Assembly (NCBI GenBank): GCA_945865355.1
Contig: CAMBDN010000164.1
Coordinates: forward strand, 1 to 5,853
Reading direction: 5' to 3'
DNA from: Legionella genomosp. 1
GTDB lineage: Bacteria > Pseudomonadota > Gammaproteobacteria > Legionellales > Legionellaceae
Length of the DNA stretch: 5,853 nucleotides
Shown: positions 1-4,673 of the stretch, one piece after another
How positions within the stretch are numbered: the first letter of the stretch is position 1
Layout: the number at the start of each line of letters is the position of its first letter
Notes under the pieces: model-generated
Database searches by the model: none
Told to the model about the DNA's origin: nothing
What the model saw: only the letters and a program-made list of their open reading frames with translations
Translations under genes and position numbers: made by a program

Positions 1-2
1 GA

Positions 3-122
3 CGAAGTCGTATGAAATCAGATAAAGGAATTGAATCTTCTGGGTATACAGCAGTGCTTGGGTTTAACATGAGACAACTGATTAAGTGGCAAAAACCACC
101 TGACAGGTTAAAAACGGCGTGA
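3..122 (+). CDS. C-terminal fragment of an unidentified protein, possibly a transposase
   Basis: An open frame enters from the left edge and ends at a TGA at 120-122, giving about 39 residues. It contains GIESSGYTAVLGFNMRQLIK and ends KPPDRLKTA. The pattern of a small-residue helix, then N-x-x-x-L-I-K-W and a short basic tail, resembles the C-termini of DDE transposases of the IS5/IS1182 type. The stretch is too short to assign a family, and the glycine-rich part before it does not match one clearly. An internal ATG at 12 has no convincing ribosome binding site, so this is more likely the tail of a longer gene or a decayed remnant than a small gene. If it is a transposase, the kinase gene downstream sits beside a mobile element, which would fit acquisition by transfer. 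The family call is a guess. Confidence 0.35.
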   Translation, partial: RSRMKSDKGIESSGYTAVLGFNMRQLIKWQKPPDRLKTA

Positions 123-147
123 ATTAGTTTCGCGCCAGGGACTAATT
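122..147. repeat. Inverted repeat / hairpin after the left partial ORF
   Basis: AATTAGT (122-128) is repeated in reverse complement as ACTAATT (141-147). With two G-U pairs and one C-G pair (129-131 with 138-140) the RNA could form a 10-pair stem with a 6-base loop. It begins on the last base of the TGA stop of the left fragment and ends just before the promoter-like TATAAT. No T-tract follows on the plus strand, so it is not a classical intrinsic terminator. It could be a weak terminator, an element end or an operator. Confidence 0.4.
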
Positions 148-150
148 ACG

Positions 151-159
151 TGTTATAAT
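151..159 (+). promoter_or_regulatory. Extended -10 promoter candidate
   Basis: TGTTATAAT is a perfect sigma-70 -10 hexamer (154-159) preceded by the TG of an extended -10 at the right distance. No good -35 is visible about 17 bp upstream (the bases there are GC-rich), which extended -10 promoters tolerate. Transcription would start near 166 and leave a leader of about 120 nt before the kinase start at 288. Placement between the upstream stop and the kinase gene supports the call. Confidence 0.5.
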
Positions 160-175
160 GTTTAATTATTGCCCA

Positions 176-181
176 TATAAT
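176..181 (+). promoter_or_regulatory. Second TATAAT hexamer upstream of the kinase gene
   Basis: A second perfect TATAAT lies 22 bp downstream of the first. It has no recognisable -35 box and no extended TG, and the region is AT-rich, so a chance match is possible. If used, transcription would start near 188. Two copies of TTTAATNATT (161-170 and 192-201) flank it, 31 bp apart, which is about three helical turns. That could mark a regulator site, but it matches no named operator I can defend. Confidence 0.3.
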
Positions 182-275
182 CAAATGATGCTTTAATGAT
201 TTTTGGATCTGAACAATGATTAGCAACTTGTAAATGGTCCCTGGTAGCAAGGACCGTAAAATTAAGCTCCTATTT

Positions 276-279
276 GAGG
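276..279 (+). promoter_or_regulatory. Shine-Dalgarno site that sets the kinase start
   Basis: GAGG ends 8 nt before the ATG at 288. The earlier in-frame ATG at 234 has no purine-rich site at a workable distance. This favours 288 as the start and removes 18 residues from the longest reading. Confidence 0.65.
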
Positions 280-287
280 TTATCATT

Positions 288-1115
288 ATGCCACGCTATA
301 AAACCAAAAAAGCTGCAACAAGTGATGAAGATTCTGGATATGAATCTGGATATGAATCGGAGGGAGAAACAGAATATGCTCCTGTGAAACTACTTGGAGC
401 GGGTTATTTTGCCCAGGCAAGACTGTTTCAATCGGCCTCTAAAAAATCGGTTACCGTTTTAAATCCAATGACAACACCTGGAGATCTAGGAGAAGCGAGG
501 ATTAAACACAGTTTTTTCCGAACGGTTTACCCTGATAAAAAATCGCATTTATTTAATTTACAAAAGGGAGAGGACTACAGGCTTGTTGTACCCTATATCC
601 CATATGTTCCATATGAAAAGCTTGTAATTGATACACCTGAACTCCAAAGACTGCTTTTTCGTTCTGCTGTCCAAGCATTAAAAGATTGTCATGATAAAGG
701 GATTGTCGTGCTTGATCTGAAATCAGATAATATTTATTACGATTCGAGTTCTAAAAAAAGTTTTTTAATTGATGGAGGTCTTTCTGCGCGTAAAGGAACA
801 ACCATCGATCCTTTAACATTTCAGAAATCAAGTCAACACATTATAGACCGATTCAAAGAGGATTATTGGCAAATCCCACCAGAATGTTGGTCAATAGAAC
901 CAAAAGCCGTTTTAGCTACTCCAGAAATGGATATATACGCTCTTGGTATACTGATGCGAGATTTATTAAAAAGTCCAGATTCTGAGATACAATCATTGAT
1001 CGATCGTTGCATAGATAAGAATCCAATTAATCGACCAACGCTTGTAGAGTTAGAAACCTCTTTAGATTCTTGCTTGAGTCCCGATATTTCCCTTACCACT
1101 CCACAAACCTGGTAA
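288..1115 (+). CDS. Atypical Ser/Thr protein kinase-like protein, candidate secreted effector
   Basis: A 275-residue protein with a eukaryotic-type protein kinase fold. In order it shows an acidic, low-complexity tail (about 10-30, with a SGYE tandem repeat), a glycine-loop-like LLGAGYF (35-41), and a beta-3 strand SVTVLNP (54-60) in which the VAIK lysine is replaced by Leu58. E69 is a possible helix-C Glu. YRLVVPYIP (97-105) sits where the hinge should be. The catalytic loop is VLDLKSDN (141-148; D143, K145, N148), with DGG at 162-164 in place of DFG. PPE (197-199) replaces APE, D215 and G220 lie in the helix-F motif, and R249 is in NPINRP. The C-lobe keeps the phosphotransfer residues, but the missing lysine and absent His of HRD make activity uncertain. 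There is no signal peptide or membrane segment. Such small divergent kinases are typical Legionella Dot/Icm effectors, so export into a host cell is plausible. The C-terminus has only scattered acidic residues and no clear E-block. The gene is alone on its strand, with its own promoter region, convergent to the mltA operon. Confidence 0.8.
   Translation: MPRYKTKKAATSDEDSGYESGYESEGETEYAPVKLLGAGYFAQARLFQSASKKSVTVLNPMTTPGDLGEARIKHSFFRTVYPDKKSHLFNLQKGEDYRLVVPYIPYVPYEKLVIDTPELQRLLFRSAVQALKDCHDKGIVVLDLKSDNIYYDSSSKKSFLIDGGLSARKGTTIDPLTFQKSSQHIIDRFKEDYWQIPPECWSIEPKAVLATPEMDIYALGILMRDLLKSPDSEIQSLIDRCIDKNPINRPTLVELETSLDSCLSPDISLTTPQTW
333..356 (+). repeat. Perfect 12-bp tandem repeat inside the kinase gene
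   Basis: TCTGGATATGAA occurs twice head to tail (333-344 and 345-356), encoding SGYE-SGYE at residues 16-23 of the kinase-like protein. The next codons (TCG GAG, Ser-Glu) start a degenerate continuation. The unit is a multiple of three, so slippage would lengthen or shorten the acidic Tyr/Ser-rich tail without breaking the frame. Confidence 0.85.
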
Positions 1116-1281
1116 ATTTCCTAATGTATAAGCATAAGGTTCAGAAGTAATAGGGTTAACGAAGTCAAGCGGAAAATTTAACGGAAAGCGCACAAAATAG
1201 CATATACAACAGGTCGGTCCCGCAACACGACCGACACCGTTATAAAGCCTTAACTTAATGCCATTATTACTGAGCTATCCT
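1116..1281. other. Convergent intergenic gap
   Basis: This stretch lies between the kinase stop on the plus strand and the small ORF stop on the minus strand. I see no gene in it: plus-strand ATG frames close within about ten codons and the minus-strand frames are also short. The only structure is the hairpin at 1213-1235. A loose direct repeat of CGGAAA occurs near 1170-1190 and is probably chance. Confidence 0.6.
1213..1235. terminator. GC-rich hairpin between convergent genes, weak terminator candidate
   Basis: GTCGGTC (1213-1219) pairs perfectly with GACCGAC (1229-1235) across a 9-base loop. On the minus strand the stem is followed by CTGTTGTATATGCTATTTTG, which is only moderately T-rich. 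On the plus strand ACCGTTATAAAG follows. It lies downstream of both the kinase gene and the minus-strand operon, where a shared bidirectional terminator would be expected. The poor U-tract keeps confidence low. Confidence 0.4.
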
Positions 1282-1413
1282 CTATATTTTCTGCAAAAAA
1301 ATCTTAAATATTGCTTTTGCTTTAACTTTTTTACCACTAGCAGCGAGATAAACCACATGAGCATTACTGGTATCAATAGTCATTCCATCAACAAATAAAA
1401 TCTGCATCAACAT
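1282..1413 (-). CDS. Possible small basic protein (43 aa) downstream of mltA
   Basis: The ATG at 1413 lies one base past the mltA TAA (1415-1417), and the frame runs 43 codons to a TAG at 1282-1284. A GGAG (1418-1421 on the minus strand), inside the last codons of mltA, is 4 nt from this ATG and 10 nt from a second ATG at 1407, which would give 41 residues. This looks like translational coupling. The product begins MLMQILFVDGMTIDT and ends in a lysine-rich KKVKAKAIFKIF helix-like stretch; it has no signal peptide or membrane segment. I do not recognise it. It may be a real small protein at the operon end or the remnant of a longer gene. Length alone is within chance for AT-rich DNA, so the support rests on position and the ribosome binding site. 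Confidence 0.4.
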   Translation of the reverse strand: MLMQILFVDGMTIDTSNAHVVYLAASGKKVKAKAIFKIFLQKI

Positions 1414-1414
1414 A

Positions 1415-2617
1415 TTACTCCGCTGACAACTTATCCGTTATACGTAACCAAACCTGTTTTGGTAATAACAACCAGTAATGTCCAGGATTTTTCATCCGTC
1501 CTGCAATCGCCGTGGCGCGTTCCCCGGCGCCCCAATAGACATCACCTCGAACGACTCCTTTGATAGCACCACCGGTGTCTTGAGCAACCATTAATCGATG
1601 AAATAGGATTTGTTGGTCCGGTTTTACTTGATCAGGCCTTGTTGTATCCAACCACACTGGTGTGCCTAAGGGCACCCACTTTCGATCAACTGCCAAAGAA
1701 TACCCTGGCGTCAAACCAACGCCCTGAGAGCCTAAGGCTGCCCCATTTTTCAATGTATTAAAAAAAACAAACGACTTGTTCTGATTAAGTACGGGGTCAA
1801 TTTTTGATGGATTTGACTCTAAGTAACTCCGTATATGTTGCATGGACGCGTTGTCACGAGTCATTACGCCTTGGTCAATCAATACCTTTGCGACCGAGGT
1901 ATAAGATGCCCCATTTTCACCACTATAGCTTACAATCAATTGCGTCCCATCAGATAATTCAATAATACCTGAACCTTGGATCTCCAAAAATGTGCGGTCA
2001 ATCGAACTATCTAGCCAAGCTATCACTGTGGCTGATTTCTTGATAGCTCCTTTGTTTATTTCAGCCCGTGTATAATAAGGGACAATCTTACGACCACTCA
2101 CTCGCCCTACCAATGTCCGATTAGCAAGCGTCGGATCAAAAGACGCTAAGTTAATCGTCACTAAATCACTAGGCACGTCATATAAAGGAACATTATATTT
2201 TTCAGTCTTCTTTAAGCGACCCTTTAACAAAGGCATATAGTAGCCAGTGAATAACCCTTGCACCGGATTTTTCTCAATAAACTCAACGGGAATAAACCAT
2301 TTTTGAAAAAAATCTTTTACTTCTTTATTGGATTTCCCATTTATCGATTGCGCTTCATTGCAGGCAGGTTGCCAATCTTTAGCCTGTAGATCAACGAACT
2401 CACTTCCTACGTGCTTATTCGGATCTTGCTTTAAAAAAACGTTGCATGAAATTTTAAAAGCAACGAATGATTTTTTGGTATCGGCAACACCCCATCCTGG
2501 CAACTGTTCAAACGCCGCTGCTTTAAGGCTTAATTGATGTGGCTTTAGTTTCCACAACATAAAGCATAGAGCAAGCAGCAAGAGAGCGATGAGGATAGAT
2601 AAGAATATACGTTTCAT
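1415..2617 (-). CDS. mltA: Membrane-bound lytic murein transglycosylase A (MltA family)
   Basis: A 400-residue enzyme of the MltA/3D family. The family cleaves the MurNAc-GlcNAc bond of peptidoglycan with formation of 1,6-anhydroMurNAc, acting in the periplasm. Residues 4-23 form an uncleaved-looking hydrophobic anchor. The MltA domain follows with KWFIPVEF (106-113), GLFTGYY (121-127), VPLYD (143-147), RAEIN (184-188), and FLEIQGSG (210-217). NGASY (235-239), SMQHIRSYLESNP (258-270) and the LTPGYSLAVDRKWVPLGTPVW block (302-322) come next. The C-terminal 3D domain has QDTGGAIKG (346-354) and GDVYWG (358-363). D359 lies where I place the catalytic Asp of E. coli MltA, from memory of that alignment. 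The start at 2617 is chosen because GAAGG precedes it by 7 nt and the hydrophobic segment follows at once; an upstream ATG at 2650 would overlap the peptidase gene and lacks a good site. E. coli MltA is an outer-membrane lipoprotein, but here the only nearby cysteine (LLALC18) has Leu at -1, a poor lipobox. It sits 17 nt after the M13 peptidase gene. Confidence 0.93.
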   Translation of the reverse strand: MKRIFLSILIALLLLALCFMLWKLKPHQLSLKAAAFEQLPGWGVADTKKSFVAFKISCNVFLKQDPNKHVGSEFVDLQAKDWQPACNEAQSINGKSNKEVKDFFQKWFIPVEFIEKNPVQGLFTGYYMPLLKGRLKKTEKYNVPLYDVPSDLVTINLASFDPTLANRTLVGRVSGRKIVPYYTRAEINKGAIKKSATVIAWLDSSIDRTFLEIQGSGIIELSDGTQLIVSYSGENGASYTSVAKVLIDQGVMTRDNASMQHIRSYLESNPSKIDPVLNQNKSFVFFNTLKNGAALGSQGVGLTPGYSLAVDRKWVPLGTPVWLDTTRPDQVKPDQQILFHRLMVAQDTGGAIKGVVRGDVYWGAGERATAIAGRMKNPGHYWLLLPKQVWLRITDKLSAE

Positions 2618-2624
2618 TAATTGA

Positions 2625-2629
2625 CCTTC
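2625..2629 (-). promoter_or_regulatory. Shine-Dalgarno site that sets the mltA start
   Basis: GAAGG on the minus strand stands 7 nt before the ATG at 2617, in the 17-nt gap after the peptidase stop codon. It favours this start over the in-frame ATG at 2650, which lies inside the peptidase gene. Confidence 0.7.
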
Positions 2630-2634
2630 AAAGA

Positions 2635-4656
2635 TTACCAAATAACACAACGGTGTTGATTAACCATCGGGCTTGTATTTGGAATTGAAAATGCGGCTTG
2701 GAATTGCGGCATGTTCGCTAACGTACCATTCACACGGTAAACCATCGGTGGATGCGGATCTACCGTAACCATATTGCGCAATTGTTCCGGGCGGATATTA
2801 GCAGCCCAAACATGTGCAACACCTAAAAAGAATTGTTGATCAGGAGTAAATCCATTGATAGTCTTGGCCATTTTATAGGCAGCGGACTCATGAAACGCTC
2901 GATAGGCCAGCGTCAAGCCTCCTAGATCAGCAGTAGCCTCACCCACGACCAATTTGCCTTGAACGGATAGATTGCCCTCGACCTTGTATTGCGAGAATTG
3001 TGTGGTAATGCAGTTCGTTGCTATTTTAAATTTTTCCAAATCATCGGGCTTCCACCAATTATTTAAATTACCGTTACCGTCAAATTGCGCGCCTTCATCA
3101 TCAAAACCATGCGTCATCTCATGTCCCATCACAAAACCAATCGCTCCATAATTCACGGCCGCCGGCGCGTTAGGATCAAAAAATGGTGACTGCAAGATAC
3201 CCGCTGGAATATTAATATTATTCATTGATGAATCGTAATAAGCGTTAACCGTCTGCGGTGTCATCGCCCATTCGCTCTTATCAATTGGCTTACCAATTTT
3301 ATTGAGATCTCTGGTGATTAAAAATTGATTTGTACGCTTAATATTTAAAACATAGGGCCCGCGATCAATCGTTAACGCTGAGTAATCCCACCACTTCGTT
3401 GGGTAACCAACGCGCTCGCCCATTAAATCTAGTTTTTTTATAGCAGCAGCCCGTGTTGCTGGTGTCATCCAACTGAGCGTTTGTAAATCAGTGCGTAAGA
3501 CCTTGCGAACATTATTTAGAATATCAAGGACCTCTTGTTTAGAGCTTGGTGGAAAATACTCATCCACATACAACTTACCAATAGCAAAACCAAAAGCACC
3601 ATTTTCAGTACTTATCACCCGTTTCCATCGTGGCAATAGCTGTTTAGTCCCGTTAAGCACGGATGTCATAACAAACTGTTGGTCAACAAAGGGCTTTGAC
3701 AAAAATGCTGCAAAACTATCCAATAAATGCCAACGTAAATACACCCGCCAATCATTTAGTGAAACCGTTTGTAAAAGTTCATTGAATTTTTTAAAAAAAT
3801 CAGGCATTGCCAGATTAATGCGCTTAATCTCTGGGTAACCAAGGGCAGTAAAATATTGCGACCAAGAAAAATTAGGTGAAATATCATTCAATTGGCGCAA
3901 ATCGTTCATATGATAAATTGCGTGTGGGTCACGCTGTTCTATTTGCGACATAGATGCTCTAGCTAAATCCGTTTCGATTCGCATGACTGTATTAGCTTCA
4001 TCAGCAGCCTGCTCGGGTGTATCTCCCAGCAACACAAACATTTTACGGATATATTGTAGATAAGCTGCACGAATTTGTTTAAATTTTGCGTCATCTTTTA
4101 AATAGTAATCACGATCAGGTAAGGTTAATCCACCCTGCTCTGCCGCCCCTATCATTTCTTTACTATTCATAAAATCTTGCATGCTGCCAAAACTAAAGCA
4201 GGCATCCACACCTATCTGTTGCAAATGAGTAATGACCGCCTGCAAACTCTGTAAATCGTTGATCGACTCTATGCGTTTAAAATCATCATTAAGTGGCGTT
4301 ACGCCTAGCTTGTTAATTGATTGTTCATCCATTCCACTAAAGTAAAAATCACCTACTTTTTGCTCAATACTTCCGGGTTTAGCGGCTTTGGTATGGGCCG
4401 CTTTCATGACGATCTGATGAACATTGTCTTGAATTTTCTCATGTAAAAGAGAAAACGTACCCCAAGTTGCATATTGTGGAGGAATGGGATTTAATTTTTG
4501 CCAATTAGCATTCGCATATGAATAAAAGTTTTCACTGGGTTTGATGCTATTATCAAGCCAATCAACATGCAAAGCATCACCTTCTACAGCCACCGCATTT
4601 AATTGTATCGACCAGCAGCCAAGTAGCAGGGGTAATATTCCATTTATTAATCGCAT
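2635..4656 (-). CDS. Exported M13 family zinc metallopeptidase (neprilysin/PepO-like)
   Basis: A 673-residue M13 endopeptidase, normal length for bacterial members, which cut short peptides using one zinc ion. Residues 1-23 look like a signal peptide with cleavage after AVA. An LLGC at 11-14 could instead be a lipobox, but the hydrophobic stretch before it is short. The M13 N-terminal domain starts with PSENFYSYANANW (40-52) and contains GLTLPDRDYYL (176-186). The catalytic domain has the substrate-binding NAYY (471-474), IPAGILQSPFF (483-493), the zinc site HEMTH (512-516), and the third ligand E573 in GEATADLGG (572-580). It ends with DPHPPMVYRVNG (633-644) and the typical HRCVIW tail. All catalytic residues are present; the Asn that often follows the ligand Glu is Ala here. 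AAGGA lies 10 nt before the ATG. The gene follows the thiolase by 17 nt and precedes mltA by 17 nt, so the three are probably co-transcribed. The site of action is inferred as periplasmic or secreted; substrates are unknown. Confidence 0.95.
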   Translation of the reverse strand: MRLINGILPLLLGCWSIQLNAVAVEGDALHVDWLDNSIKPSENFYSYANANWQKLNPIPPQYATWGTFSLLHEKIQDNVHQIVMKAAHTKAAKPGSIEQKVGDFYFSGMDEQSINKLGVTPLNDDFKRIESINDLQSLQAVITHLQQIGVDACFSFGSMQDFMNSKEMIGAAEQGGLTLPDRDYYLKDDAKFKQIRAAYLQYIRKMFVLLGDTPEQAADEANTVMRIETDLARASMSQIEQRDPHAIYHMNDLRQLNDISPNFSWSQYFTALGYPEIKRINLAMPDFFKKFNELLQTVSLNDWRVYLRWHLLDSFAAFLSKPFVDQQFVMTSVLNGTKQLLPRWKRVISTENGAFGFAIGKLYVDEYFPPSSKQEVLDILNNVRKVLRTDLQTLSWMTPATRAAAIKKLDLMGERVGYPTKWWDYSALTIDRGPYVLNIKRTNQFLITRDLNKIGKPIDKSEWAMTPQTVNAYYDSSMNNINIPAGILQSPFFDPNAPAAVNYGAIGFVMGHEMTHGFDDEGAQFDGNGNLNNWWKPDDLEKFKIATNCITTQFSQYKVEGNLSVQGKLVVGEATADLGGLTLAYRAFHESAAYKMAKTINGFTPDQQFFLGVAHVWAANIRPEQLRNMVTVDPHPPMVYRVNGTLANMPQFQAAFSIPNTSPMVNQHRCVIW

Positions 4657-4666
4657 TAATGTATTT

Positions 4667-4671
4667 TCCTT
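4667..4671 (-). promoter_or_regulatory. Shine-Dalgarno site of the M13 peptidase gene
   Basis: AAGGA on the minus strand, 10 nt before the ATG at 4656, fills most of the 17-nt gap after the thiolase stop. No terminator or promoter fits in this gap, which supports read-through from the thiolase gene. Confidence 0.6.
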
Positions 4672-4673
4672 TG

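Noticed and set aside
160..201. PmrA-like box from the TTTAAT repeats
   Set aside because: The PmrA sites I know of are direct TTAAT-type repeats about 11 bp apart; here the copies are 31 bp apart.
234..287. Longer kinase reading starting at ATG 234
   Set aside because: It has no Shine-Dalgarno site, and the 18 extra residues look like translated leader. GAGG sits at good spacing before the ATG at 288.
572..574. M13 peptidase as inactive because GENxAD reads GEATAD (protein residues 572-577)
   Set aside because: The zinc ligand Glu and the Asp are present, and substitutions at the Asn position occur in bacterial M13 enzymes, so loss of activity is not supported. The start and end values here are protein residue numbers, not window bases.
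863..1099. Minus-strand open frame inside the kinase gene (78 codons)
   Set aside because: It is antisense to a well-supported coding region and its product shows no family features.
2618..2650. mltA start at ATG 2650
   Set aside because: It would overlap the peptidase gene and put 11 unrelated residues before the signal anchor; the ATG at 2617 has GAAGG at 7 nt.
3491..3838. Plus-strand open frame inside the M13 peptidase gene (115 codons)
   Set aside because: It is a shadow of the conserved M13 frame and has no recognisable domain. The same holds for the 69-codon frames at 2328-2537 and 4541-4750.
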